Assembly (NCBI RefSeq): GCF_000389965.1
Contig: NC_021191.1
Span: 8,433,501-8,497,500 of the forward strand
DNA length: 64,000 nt
DNA from: Actinoplanes sp. N902-109
GTDB lineage: Bacteria; Actinomycetota; Actinomycetes; Mycobacteriales; Micromonosporaceae
Reading direction: 5' to 3'
The position numbers and the translations under genes were made by a program. Positions within the stretch are counted from its first letter, which is position 1, and every line of letters begins with the position of its first letter. Below, piece after piece: positions 1 to 7,599 of this stretch. The notes under the pieces were generated by a model, which saw only the letters and a list, made by a program, of their open reading frames with translations, had not been told where the DNA came from and ran no database searches.

Positions 1-484
1 ACGCCACGGTCAGCAGCACCACCAGGCCGAGATACCCCCAGAACAGCAGGTCGGCCAGGAGGTGCTGGCTGTCGATGTGCCAGCGGGTGCCGGCATCGCG
101 GGCGGCGATCGTGAACGGATAGCCGTGCCGCTCGCTGAACGCCTTCATGCAGCACACCGTGTCGTTGGCCGGGATCGCACTGATCACCACCCCGGCGACC
201 AGCACGGCAGCCCCGGCGACGTAACCGGCGATGCCCGGCTTGGCGCCGATCCAGGCCAGCGAGACCAGCAGCACGCCGCCGACCAGCACGATGAAGTGGA
301 AGAACACGTACGCGCCGTCCGGCTGCCCGTCCGCGCGGTCCAGCTCCACCAGCAGGTTGAGGACGCCGATCGCCACGGAGAACCAGCCGACGATCAGCCG
401 CAGGGCGGAGCCGAAGGACTGCCAGAGGCCGGGAGCCTCCTCGTCCTCGTCCTCGTCCACCTCGGGGTGGGTGACGGCGCTCAT
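1..484 (-). CDS. Multi-pass membrane protein, C-terminus cut by window edge
   Basis: Reading leftward from ATG at 484 gives an open frame to base 1. An acidic N-terminus with a run of Asp/Glu is followed by at least four hydrophobic segments, and the visible end contains ADLLFWGYLGLVVLLTV. That end closely resembles the C-terminus of the next gene (ADLYFWGIAGLLVAVVL), so the two are tandem paralogues. A GATACT hexamer lies 6 nt before the ATG, and the neighbour has CATACT at the same distance. I recognise no catalytic motif; the function is unknown. It probably sits in the cytoplasmic membrane. Confidence 0.7.
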   Translation of the reverse strand, partial: MSAVTHPEVDEDEDEEAPGLWQSFGSALRLIVGWFSVAIGVLNLLVELDRADGQPDGAYVFFHFIVLVGGVLLVSLAWIGAKPGIAGYVAGAAVLVAGVVISAIPANDTVCCMKAFSERHGYPFTIAARDAGTRWHIDSQHLLADLLFWGYLGLVVLLTVA

Positions 485-512
485 GGCCCGAGTATCCCGC
501 CCGGAAGACTCC

Positions 513-971
513 TCACGTGCGGAAACGCCCCTTGTTGAGCACGACCGCGACGAGCAGCCCGGCGATCCCCCAGAAATAGAGGTCGGCGAGAAGGTTGATC
601 ACGTCGAAGTGCCACGCGGACCGTTCGGCCAGCGCCCGGGCGGCGGCCGTGGTGTCCGCCGTCGCGGTGCGGCCCAGCCAGGCATAGGGCCAGCCCCGGC
701 TCATCGCGTACGCGAACATGCCGCCGATCTGCGTCGTCAGCAGAAGCAGACCCGCCGCCGTGCCCACCACCGCACCCGCCGCCGCGACCAGCCCCACCGG
801 GACCAGCGGCAGACCCACCCGGTGCGGCATGAGCAGGACCAAGCCACCCGCGGCCAGCACCAGCCCGACCGCCGGATCGGCCACCGGCGCCGGGCCGTGC
901 AGGTTGAGCAGGATCCAGGTCAGCGCGCCGACGAGGGTGAGCGCCCCGACCACCGTACGCAGCGCGGTCAT
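513..971 (-). CDS. Small multi-pass membrane protein, paralogue of the preceding gene
   Basis: 152 residues from ATG at 971, with about four hydrophobic helices and no soluble domain. The reading frame stays open upstream to 1076, but that extension would overlap the ispH start. The downstream ATG is preceded by CATACT 6 nt away, matching the arrangement at the paralogue, so I chose it. The C-terminus (FDVINLLADLYFWGIAGLLVAVVL) matches the paralogue at 1-484. It is divergent from ispH. Function unknown. Confidence 0.7.
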   Translation of the reverse strand: MTALRTVVGALTLVGALTWILLNLHGPAPVADPAVGLVLAAGGLVLLMPHRVGLPLVPVGLVAAAGAVVGTAAGLLLLTTQIGGMFAYAMSRGWPYAWLGRTATADTTAAARALAERSAWHFDVINLLADLYFWGIAGLLVAVVLNKGRFRT

Positions 972-1044
972 CGCCGGAGTATGCCCGGCTGTGGTGCGCA
1001 TCGCAGCAGCGGGGATCTTCGCCCGGGGCACGTAGGATTGCCGG

Positions 1045-2019
1045 GTGACTTCTGCGAAGCGTGTTCTCCTCGCCAAGCCCCGGGGCTACTGCGCCGGCGT
1101 CGACCGCGCGGTGCAAACCGTGGAGGAGGCGCTCAAGCTCTACGGCGCCCCCGTCTACGTGCGTAAGCAGATCGTGCACAACAAGCACGTGGTGAACACG
1201 CTCGAAGCCCGCGGCGCGATCTTCGTGGAGGAGAACTTCGAGGTGCCCGAGGGCGCCACGGTCGTCTTCTCGGCCCACGGCGTCGCCCCCGAGGTCCACG
1301 AGCAGGCCCGCGCCCGCAACCTCAAGGCCATCGACGCCACCTGCCCGCTGGTCACCAAGGTGCACTACGAGGCCCGCCGGTTCGCCAACGAGGACTACGA
1401 CATCCTGCTCATCGGTCACGAGGGCCACGAAGAGGTCATCGGCACCGCCGGTGAGGCCCCGGCGCACATCCAGCTCGTCGACGGCCCCGACGACGCGGAC
1501 AACGTCGTGGTCCGCGACCCGTCGAAGGTGGTCTGGCTGTCCCAGACGACGCTCTCGGTCGACGAGACCATGGAAACGGTGGCCCGCCTCAAGACCCGGC
1601 TCCCGCTGCTGCAGAGCCCGCCGAGCGACGACATCTGCTACGCCACCTCCAACCGCCAGCACGTGATCAAAGAGATCGCCCCGGAGTGTGACGTGGTCAT
1701 CGTGGTCGGCTCGACCAATTCCTCCAACTCCGTACGGCTCGTCGAAGTCGCCCTGCAAGCCGGCGCGCGGGCCGGGCACCTGGTCGACTACGCCACCGAG
1801 ATCCGCGACGAATGGCTCGAGGGCGCGTCGACGGTCGGGGTGAGCTCCGGCGCCAGCGTCCCGGAGGACCTGGTGCTCGAGGTGCTGGCCCACCTCGCCG
1901 ACCGAGGCTTCGGCCAGGTCACCGAGTACACGACGGCCGAGGAACGGCTCACCTTCCAGCTCCCCCAGGAACTCCGCCGCGACATGAAGGCCGCAGCCGC
2001 CGCACGCGCGGCCTCCTGA
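1045..2019 (+). CDS. ispH: 4-hydroxy-3-methylbut-2-enyl diphosphate reductase
   Basis: IspH/LytB makes isopentenyl and dimethylallyl diphosphate from HMBPP in the last step of the MEP isoprenoid pathway, using a 4Fe-4S cluster. The 324-residue product has the family length and order: KPRGYCAGVDRAV near residue 12, HNKHVV, DATCPLV near residue 95 and DDICYATSNRQ near residue 198. These supply the three cluster-binding cysteines. The start is GTG at 1045 with TAGGAT 6 nt upstream, which suggests a leaderless mRNA. The isoprenoid theme recurs downstream in the cis-prenyltransferase at 14.7 kb and the geranylgeranyl-reductase-like gene at 15.5 kb. Confidence 0.97.
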   Translation: MTSAKRVLLAKPRGYCAGVDRAVQTVEEALKLYGAPVYVRKQIVHNKHVVNTLEARGAIFVEENFEVPEGATVVFSAHGVAPEVHEQARARNLKAIDATCPLVTKVHYEARRFANEDYDILLIGHEGHEEVIGTAGEAPAHIQLVDGPDDADNVVVRDPSKVVWLSQTTLSVDETMETVARLKTRLPLLQSPPSDDICYATSNRQHVIKEIAPECDVVIVVGSTNSSNSVRLVEVALQAGARAGHLVDYATEIRDEWLEGASTVGVSSGASVPEDLVLEVLAHLADRGFGQVTEYTTAEERLTFQLPQELRRDMKAAAAARAAS

Positions 2020-2060
2020 GCCACATCGCCGCGGGCGGCCGGCTCGTGGCGTGATGTGGC
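2020..2060. terminator. Hairpin between convergent genes
   Basis: GCCACATC (2020-2027) pairs perfectly with GATGTGGC (2053-2060). The intervening GC-rich stretch can fold further. It follows the ispH stop and precedes the end of the opposing gene, so it could serve both directions. There is no U-tract. Confidence 0.5.
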
Positions 2061-2061
2061 A

Positions 2062-2265
2062 CTACGGGCTTCGGCGTCCGCTGTCGTCCGGCCGCGTTCG
2101 CGGCAGGACCGGGACGGCCACCGCCACGATGGCAAGCAGGATCACCCAGACGGCCGCGGTCACCAGCCGGGTCCGCCGGGCGGTCGCGAGGCTGCGCTCG
2201 TACACGTCATAGGTTCCGGCCCGGTCGGCCCCGCGCCGCAGCAGATCACGCCGGTCGGTCGTCAT
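2062..2265 (-). CDS. Small single-pass membrane protein
   Basis: 67 residues: a charged N-terminus (MTTDRRDLLRRGADRAG), one hydrophobic helix at about residues 33-53 (VTAAVWVILLAIVAVAVPVL) and a short basic tail. It begins 8 nt after the stop of the TetX-like monooxygenase on the same strand, so it probably belongs to that transcript. No family recognised. Expression depends on the upstream gene because no separate promoter is evident. Confidence 0.5.
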   Translation of the reverse strand: MTTDRRDLLRRGADRAGTYDVYERSLATARRTRLVTAAVWVILLAIVAVAVPVLPRTRPDDSGRRSP

Positions 2266-2273
2266 CGCGGTGT

Positions 2274-3458
2274 TCAGCGGCTCTCGTCACCGCCGCCGGT
2301 GAAGAGGGCGGCGAGGGCGTGCGGTGCGCCGGAGCCGAAGATGAGGTCGACGGTTTCGCGGGCAGCGCCCGCCTCGGCCTCGGCGCGGGCGAACATGACC
2401 TGCTCGTAAGCGGACAGGGCGGCTTCGATGTCGTCAGGGTGCTCGGCGATGAGCTGGCCGAGTTCGGCGCCGTCGAGCAGGGCGGTGTTGGCACCTTCAC
2501 CACCGGGGACGGTGACGTGGGCGGCGTCGCCGAGCAGGGTCACGCCCGGCACGCGTTGCCAGCGGTGGGAGTCGGGAAGCTGGTGAATGGCACGCAGGAC
2601 CGGGGCGGTGTCGGCGTCGCTGATCAGGGAGACCAGTTCGGGGGCCCAGCCGGTGAACTCGGCGGCGACGGCGGCCTTGGCCGAAGCGGCGTCGGTGAAG
2701 TCGATGCTCTCGAACCAGTCCAGGGGGCGGTCGAGGACGACGTAGGTGTGGATGACGTCGCCGGCCTCGCGGTGAGCCAGGAAACCTTTGCCGCGGATGA
2801 GGGCGTACATCGCGCCGTTGCCGACCGCCGCCGCGGCGGCGGGGTGGGCGACGTCGACGTTGTGCAGGAAGGTGTCGACGTAGCTCATCCCGGAATAGGT
2901 GGGGGTCCGGTCGGAGAGCAGCGGGCGGACTGTGGACCAGGTGCCGTCGGCGCCGACGAGGACGTCGGTGACGACCGTGGAACCGTCGGCGAAGCGCAGT
3001 TCGTGGCGGCCGTCGCCTACCGGTGTGGCGGTGCGCAGCTTTTTGCCCCACCGCACGGTGGCGGCGGGCAGCGATTCGAGCAGGATCCGGCGGATGTCTC
3101 CACGCAAGGCCTCGGGGCGCGACATCGAACCGTCGTCGGGGACCTCGGCGAGCACTTTGCCGTCGGTGGACAACACCCGCTGGGCGGCTCCGCCGTCATG
3201 GATGATCGAGCGGTAGGCCTCGGTCAGCCCGGCGATCTCCAGAGCGAGTTGCCCGTTGTGCTCGTGCAGGTCCAGCTGACCGCCCTGGGCGCGGGCGTCG
3301 GGGGACGCATCGGCGTCGTAGACGACGACCGGCACCCCGCGGGTGTGCAGGACTCGGGCCAGCATGAGGCCGCCCAGCCCGGCGCCGACAACGGAGACCC
3401 GCTTCGGGCCGGCCCCGGCGAAGGTCTCGGACGCCGCAACGCTGTCGGAAGTAGCCAT
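2274..3458 (-). CDS. TetX-like FAD-dependent monooxygenase
   Basis: 394 residues of the group A flavin monooxygenase family. The N-terminal Rossmann motif VVGAGLGGLMLAR near residue 24 binds FAD. GGQLDLHEHNGQ is typical of the TetX subgroup, GADGTWSTVR sits in mid-protein, and LLGDAAHVTVPGGEGAN near residue 310 contacts the flavin. Such enzymes hydroxylate tetracyclines or other aromatic compounds using NADPH and O2; the substrate here is unknown. ATG 3458 follows a strong Shine-Dalgarno (GGAGGAAAAGG). The gene diverges from a TetR regulator across a 79-bp gap with two near-identical 17-bp palindromes, so substrate-inducible control is likely (inference). Confidence 0.88.
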   Translation of the reverse strand: MATSDSVAASETFAGAGPKRVSVVGAGLGGLMLARVLHTRGVPVVVYDADASPDARAQGGQLDLHEHNGQLALEIAGLTEAYRSIIHDGGAAQRVLSTDGKVLAEVPDDGSMSRPEALRGDIRRILLESLPAATVRWGKKLRTATPVGDGRHELRFADGSTVVTDVLVGADGTWSTVRPLLSDRTPTYSGMSYVDTFLHNVDVAHPAAAAAVGNGAMYALIRGKGFLAHREAGDVIHTYVVLDRPLDWFESIDFTDAASAKAAVAAEFTGWAPELVSLISDADTAPVLRAIHQLPDSHRWQRVPGVTLLGDAAHVTVPGGEGANTALLDGAELGQLIAEHPDDIEAALSAYEQVMFARAEAEAGAARETVDLIFGSGAPHALAALFTGGGDESR

Positions 3459-3476
3459 CCTTTTCCTCCATCAAGA

Positions 3477-3493
3477 TTGGACCGGCGGTCCAT
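3477..3493. promoter_or_regulatory. TetR-type operator, copy 1
   Basis: TTGGACCGGCGGTCCAT is a near-perfect inverted repeat with a 3-bp centre. It lies 18 nt upstream of the monooxygenase ATG, where bound repressor could block its transcription. Confidence 0.65.
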
Positions 3494-3502
3494 GACCTCA
3501 GT

Positions 3503-3519
3503 TTGGACCGGTGGTCCAA
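3503..3519. promoter_or_regulatory. TetR-type operator, copy 2, overlapping tetR -35
   Basis: TTGGACCGGTGGTCCAA is a perfect 17-bp palindrome whose centre is 26 bp from that of copy 1. Its left half (TTGGAC, 3503-3508) is a plausible -35, followed by a 17-bp spacer and CAAGAT (3526-3531), 6 nt before the tetR ATG. This suggests autorepression. Confidence 0.7.
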
Positions 3520-3537
3520 GAGTGTCAAGATGAGTGC

Positions 3538-4299
3538 ATGAGTTCTCCAGAGACGCCGCCAGTTGCTACGGATTCCATGTCCGCGTCCGCAGCAGCGCGG
3601 GTGCGCAGCCCTCGGCGCACCGACGCGCTTTCGCGGGAGCGGGTCGTGCAGGCGAGCATCGAGCTGCTGGACGCAGCCGGCGAGGATGGCCTGACTGTGC
3701 GCGCGCTGACCACGCACCTGGCGACCGGGCGAGGAGCCCTCTATCACCACGTCACCGGCAAGGACGACCTGCTGGCCGCGGCCACCGACGGCATCATCGG
3801 CCCAATTGTCGCCGTGGCGGACGCGGCCGCCGACGAAGAGGATCCGGAGCAGGCGCTGCGCGGGCTGGCGCTGAAGATCTTCGACGCGATCGACGCCCAT
3901 CCGTGGGTCGGTATGCAGCTCTCACGCCGGCCTCAGCCCGCCGTGTTCCGGCTGTGGAGGCGCATCGGATCCCTGCTGAGCGAGCTCGGGGTCAGCGGGA
4001 CCGGCCTGTCCGACGCCGGGTCCGCATTCCTCGGCTACATCCTGGGCACCACCGCTCAGTACGCCGCCGGCGCCCGCCGAGCTACCGACGACGCAGCCCG
4101 CGAGAAATATCTGGCTGAGCTGGCGGCCCACTGGATCGACGACGACGCGGACCCGCTCACGCGCCAGGCAGCGACGGACCTGATCGAACACGACGACCGC
4201 GACCAGTTCCGCGCCGGGGTCGACATCTTCCTCGCCGGCATCAGGGCGCTGCACCGGGGCGTCACCACGGAACACTCCTCCGCTGGTGAAGACCAGTAA
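3538..4299 (+). CDS. TetR-family transcriptional regulator
   Basis: 253 residues from ATG 3538. The frame is open from 3511, but that extension lies inside the operator. After a 30-residue basic leader, the HTH region reads RERVVQASIELLDAAGEDGLTVRAL, and then TGRGALYHHVTGKDDLLAAATD, the recognition helix and its flank. The long C-terminal domain resembles the TetR_C ligand-binding type. The gene diverges from the TetX-like monooxygenase, and the twin palindromes between them are the probable binding sites. By position, it likely senses the substrate of that enzyme (inference). Confidence 0.88.
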   Translation: MSSPETPPVATDSMSASAAARVRSPRRTDALSRERVVQASIELLDAAGEDGLTVRALTTHLATGRGALYHHVTGKDDLLAAATDGIIGPIVAVADAAADEEDPEQALRGLALKIFDAIDAHPWVGMQLSRRPQPAVFRLWRRIGSLLSELGVSGTGLSDAGSAFLGYILGTTAQYAAGARRATDDAAREKYLAELAAHWIDDDADPLTRQAATDLIEHDDRDQFRAGVDIFLAGIRALHRGVTTEHSSAGEDQ

Positions 4300-4323
4300 C
4301 AGCCTGATGCCCGGGATGCGCTG

Positions 4324-5004
4324 TCACCCCGGCCGGTGTTCTTTGCTCGCGACGCTCCAGGTCGTCGTCTCTTGATAAGTGCTGAAGTCGCACGTGTGGA
4401 CGGCGGTTGGGTCCATGACGATGCGCAAGTTGTATGAGGCGCAATCCGAGAACGTGCCCACGCTGAACTTGTCCGCCGACCTGTGCAGGACACCCTTGGA
4501 GGGACCGTTCGAGCCGATGCCGGCCCGGTGCACCATCCACTCGATGTCGGTAGCCTCGTGCATCAAGTAGTGCATGACCGCCTCGTTGTCCTGGTGCTGA
4601 CCCTCGAAGCTGCGGGCCACGGTTTTCCGGATCACCCGGAGGGCTGGCGGCAGGGCCCGGCCGGGGACTGCGCTTAGGCCGCCCGCCTGATAGAGAAACC
4701 GTCGGACTGCGTTGCGGCGCATGACCGGTATCAACGTCCGCACGAATGCTGCGTTGATTTTGGCACTCTGCTGCATCTCGCGGTCACCGAGCATGGCGAC
4801 GATGTAGTCGGCGCCCGGCACCAGGGCCGCCCAGTCGGAGACCACCTCGATTGATCCTTGATTCACCTCCAGGTTGGCATCGGTCGCTGTGATCTTCCGG
4901 GGGTTTCGGGCCAGGACCCGGACCCTGTGCCCCGCTTTCAGGGCGTGGTTGACGAAGTGCTGGCCGGTCTGGCCGGAGCCGCCGAACACCAGGAAAGTCT
5001 TCAC
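4324..5004 (-). CDS. NAD(P)-binding atypical SDR (NmrA/NAD(P)H-binding type)
   Basis: 226 residues beginning MKTFLVFGGSGQTGQHFVNHAL, an atypical-SDR glycine motif (GGSGQTG) in a Rossmann fold. VRVLARNPRKI follows beta-2, and the downstream GADYIVAMLGD is typical of the NAD(P)H-binding family. GTG 5004 is 3 nt beyond the stop of the SDR gene upstream, so the two are co-transcribed and probably translationally coupled. No catalytic YxxxK is apparent, so a redox-sensing or non-classical role is possible. Substrate unknown. Confidence 0.75.
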   Translation of the reverse strand: MKTFLVFGGSGQTGQHFVNHALKAGHRVRVLARNPRKITATDANLEVNQGSIEVVSDWAALVPGADYIVAMLGDREMQQSAKINAAFVRTLIPVMRRNAVRRFLYQAGGLSAVPGRALPPALRVIRKTVARSFEGQHQDNEAVMHYLMHEATDIEWMVHRAGIGSNGPSKGVLHRSADKFSVGTFSDCASYNLRIVMDPTAVHTCDFSTYQETTTWSVASKEHRPG

Positions 5005-5007
5005 GTC

Positions 5008-5859
5008 TCAGAGTCCGAACTTGATGCCGGTCATGTCCTCGGACGCCGTCCACAACCGGCGCGCGAGTTCGGGGTCCTTCGAGCGCTTGGAGCGGCCGAT
5101 CAGCTGGGCTCCACCGCGCATGTGCATGGCGTGCTCCGGGCCGGTGAAGGCGCCCGGGGGGATGTCGGCGGTGGCGGCGAACAGCACGGGGAGCGCGCCC
5201 TGCTCCGGACTCTGGGCCAGGTAGCGAACGATGAGCTGGGTCAGCGTGCCGCCGCTTCCCCTGGTCATGGGAGTGGTGACGAGACCCGGATGCGCGGCGG
5301 CGGCCAGGACGGGCGAGCCGGCCTCGGTCAGGCGGCGCTGCAGCTCGGTGATGAAGAGCAGGTTCGCGAGCTTGGACGCCGCGTAGACCCGGGACTCCTT
5401 GTACGGCGTGCGCTCGTGGTTGAGGTCGGCGAAGTCGATCCGCGCGGCCCGTTCGGCCTGGGAGGAGAGCGCGACGACGCGCCCGGTGACGTACGGGAGC
5501 AGCAGGTTGGTGAGGGCGAACGGGCCGAGGTGGTTGGTGCCGAACTGCAGCTCGAAGCCGTCCGCTGTCAGCTGCCGGGTGGCCGTGGAGACGCCGGCGT
5601 TGTTCACCAGGACGTCGATCGGGCCCGACCAGCCGTCGGCGAAGCGCCGTACCGAGTCGAGGTCGGCCAGGTCGAGGCGACGCACGTCCGTCTCGCCGGG
5701 AAGGGTGGCTGCCGCGGCCGCCCCCTTCGCCGTGTCGCGGACGGCGAGGACGACGCGGGCGTTGGCGGCACTGAAGGCACGTGCGGTGGCCAGGCCGATG
5801 CCGCTGGACGCGCCAGTGACGACGACGGTACGGCCGGTCATGTCAGGTGTTTTGATCAC
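5008..5859 (-). CDS. Short-chain dehydrogenase/reductase
   Basis: 283 residues of a classical/extended SDR. Cofactor motif TGASSGIGLATARAF is near residue 15, NNAG near residue 90 and YAASKLANLLF (catalytic Tyr and Lys) near residue 160, resembling the retinol-dehydrogenase/protochlorophyllide-reductase-like group. The start is GTG 5859, supported by TAGTTT 6 nt upstream and TTGACT as -35 with a 17-bp spacer. It leads a two-gene transcript with the NAD(P)-binding protein and diverges from a TetR regulator. Direct repeats in the shared promoter suggest regulation by that protein. Substrate unknown. Confidence 0.85.
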   Translation of the reverse strand: MIKTPDMTGRTVVVTGASSGIGLATARAFSAANARVVLAVRDTAKGAAAAATLPGETDVRRLDLADLDSVRRFADGWSGPIDVLVNNAGVSTATRQLTADGFELQFGTNHLGPFALTNLLLPYVTGRVVALSSQAERAARIDFADLNHERTPYKESRVYAASKLANLLFITELQRRLTEAGSPVLAAAAHPGLVTTPMTRGSGGTLTQLIVRYLAQSPEQGALPVLFAATADIPPGAFTGPEHAMHMRGGAQLIGRSKRSKDPELARRLWTASEDMTGIKFGL

Positions 5860-5865
5860 CCGATC

Positions 5866-5933
5866 AAACTAGGCACCGTCTAGAAAATAGTCAACGTCTA
5901 GAAAGTAGGCAGTGACTAGCGTTACGGTATGCT
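5866..5933. promoter_or_regulatory. Divergent SDR/tetR promoters with direct-repeat operator
   Basis: Leftward promoter: TTGACT (5894-5889), 17-bp spacer, TAGTTT (5871-5866). Rightward -10: TATGCT (5928-5933), 6 nt before the tetR ATG. Two direct repeats, GTCTAGAAAATAG (5878-5890) and GTCTAGAAAGTAG (5896-5908), lie 18 bp apart across the leftward promoter and are the likely operator. Confidence 0.6.
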
Positions 5934-5939
5934 CGGCTC

Positions 5940-6542
5940 ATGAGGCAGTCCTTCCACCACGGCAACCTGCGTGCGGTCCTGCTCGAGCAGGCGGAAGCGA
6001 TGCTCCGCGAGGATGGTGTCGACGGCCTGTCGTTGCGGGAGCTGGCCCGGCGGGCGGAGGTCAGCCACGGCGCACCCCGCAGCCACTTCGTCGACCGGCA
6101 GGCACTGCTGGACGCGCTCGCCGTTCAGGGCTTCGAGCGGATGACCGAGAAGATCAGTGCCGCGCTGCGGTCCCCCGGCACGGTCCGCGAGCGGTTCCGC
6201 CGCGTCGGGCGCGCGTACGTGGACTTCGCCGTGGACGACGCGGCGTTGATGGAGCTCATGTTCGCAGCCAAGTCGAACAGTGCGGACGGCCCGGTCAACC
6301 ACGCGGCGGTACGCCTGTTCACGCTGCTCGACGACGCGATGGCGGATTCCCCGAGCAGCACTGGCGACGACCGAACCCGGGAACGGTTCAAGCTGATGTT
6401 CGCCGCGGCCATGCAGGGGACCGCCGCCCTCATCACGTCGCAGCGCATCACGCGGGAGCAGGGCGAAGTGCTCGTCGATGACGCGACAGACGCTCTGCTC
6501 GCCTCGAAACTGAGCGCAGGGCTCCTGGTCAACGAGGCATGA
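5940..6542 (+). CDS. TetR-family transcriptional regulator
   Basis: 200 residues. The N-terminal HTH spans about residues 7-52: HGNLRAVLLEQAEAML, then LSLRELARRAEVSHGAPRSHF, which is the HTH and recognition helix. The C-terminal part is all helical with no recognised ligand motif, similar to the TetR_C WHG type. ATG 5940 has TATGCT 6 nt upstream, so the mRNA may be leaderless. It is divergent from the two-gene SDR operon, which it probably represses. The palindrome array immediately downstream (6734-7236) shares GACTA words with this promoter and may be another target (inference). Confidence 0.85.
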   Translation: MRQSFHHGNLRAVLLEQAEAMLREDGVDGLSLRELARRAEVSHGAPRSHFVDRQALLDALAVQGFERMTEKISAALRSPGTVRERFRRVGRAYVDFAVDDAALMELMFAAKSNSADGPVNHAAVRLFTLLDDAMADSPSSTGDDRTRERFKLMFAAAMQGTAALITSQRITREQGEVLVDDATDALLASKLSAGLLVNEA

Positions 6543-6733
6543 CCTGTCGCATGCCGATTTGCTCAGCCTTGGGCGAGTCCAACAGGCGCGACACCTATGA
6601 CAGCAGCGTCAGCGACGACATGACCCTCAGACACCACATCGGTGGACGTGACCGTCTCCCGCTGCCCGCTCGCTTCTGACTGAACCGGTACGCCCACCGG
6701 TCCCGCTGGTCTCCCCCGATCCGCCCGCTGCTG

Positions 6734-7236
6734 ACTAAACAGTTAGTTGACTACGCCGAGCAGCAGGACGATCCAGCCAACGACTCCGCGATCGTCCACA
6801 ACCTCAGCTCGACGAACCGATACAAAGGCGCGACAGGCACTGACGCCCTACGCGCGCACTGACGTCCGGCATGCTGCGACGGCCCGCGTGCTGTGACGCC
6901 TCGCATGGGTTGAGCGCTAGTGACTAACTAGTTAGTCAAGTACGTAAGCCGGCACGATGGTCCAGCCTCCCGAATGCGCCAACGGCTCGGGATCCGGCTC
7001 AACGAACCGGTACGCCGGCTCGGAGGCGGACCACTCTTTCATCTCCGGTACAGCTACGCCAGCAGTCCCCGGTTCCCGCTCTCGTGACTAACTAGTTAGT
7101 TGACTGGGCCGAGCGGAGAGGTAGTCGGGCCACCGGCGTCCGCCATCGTGGACTGCGCGATCCGCGCACCGACGAGCCGAAGAAGCGCGCACCCACCAGC
7201 GCGCGGGATCAGCGCGTTCGTGACTAACTAGTTAGT
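6734..7236. repeat. Four-copy palindrome array in degenerate tandem units
   Basis: The 14-bp palindrome ACTAACTAGTTAGT occurs at 6923-6936, 7087-7100 and 7223-7236, with a two-base variant (ACTAAACAGTTAGT) at 6734-6747. Flanking DNA is also related: copies 1 and 3 continue with TTGACT and GCCGAGC, and a GAACCGGTAC-like word recurs between copies. The units are therefore 136-189-bp degenerate tandem repeats. No reading frame with gene-like features runs through 6543-7599. The palindromes look like operators or recombinase/replication-protein sites; the role is unknown. Confidence 0.8.
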
Positions 7237-7425
7237 TGTGCAGGCGGGCAGGCGGGCGGCGGCGGCAGGCCGGCAGGCGAGCAGGCGGCGGCGGGCAGGC
7301 GATCAGGCAGGCGGGCAGGCGAGCAGGCGGCGAGCAGGCAGGCGGCGGCGATCAGGCAGGCAGGCGAGCAGGCAGGCAGGCGAGCAGGCGAGCAGGCAGG
7401 CAGGCGAGCAGGCGAGCGGCGGTGA
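7237..7425. repeat. CAGG/GGCA minisatellite
   Basis: About 190 bp made almost entirely of GCAGGCG, GAGCAGGC and CAGGCAGG words on the + strand, abutting the last ACTAACTAGTTAGT palindrome. Translations in all frames are pure Arg/Ala/Gly/Gln low complexity, so I treat it as non-coding. The length is probably unstable through replication slippage. Confidence 0.8.
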
Positions 7426-7599
7426 TCAGCCGCTGTATCGAGGGTCGCCGTGGTTTGACTGGTGTGGTTCAGCAGTCGTTGGTCGGCGAGGAGCCATCGG
7501 AGATGCTGGGGGAAAAATTAGGGGCGCAGACAGCGGTGCACCGAAGGCGCGCAGCACGAGCGTCGCCCGCTGCACGGCGAAGCTCAGCCGGGCCCCGGC

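Noticed and set aside
6734..7236. CRISPR array
   Set aside because: Only four 14-bp palindromes, spacing 136-189 bp and not constant, spacers themselves related, and no cas genes.
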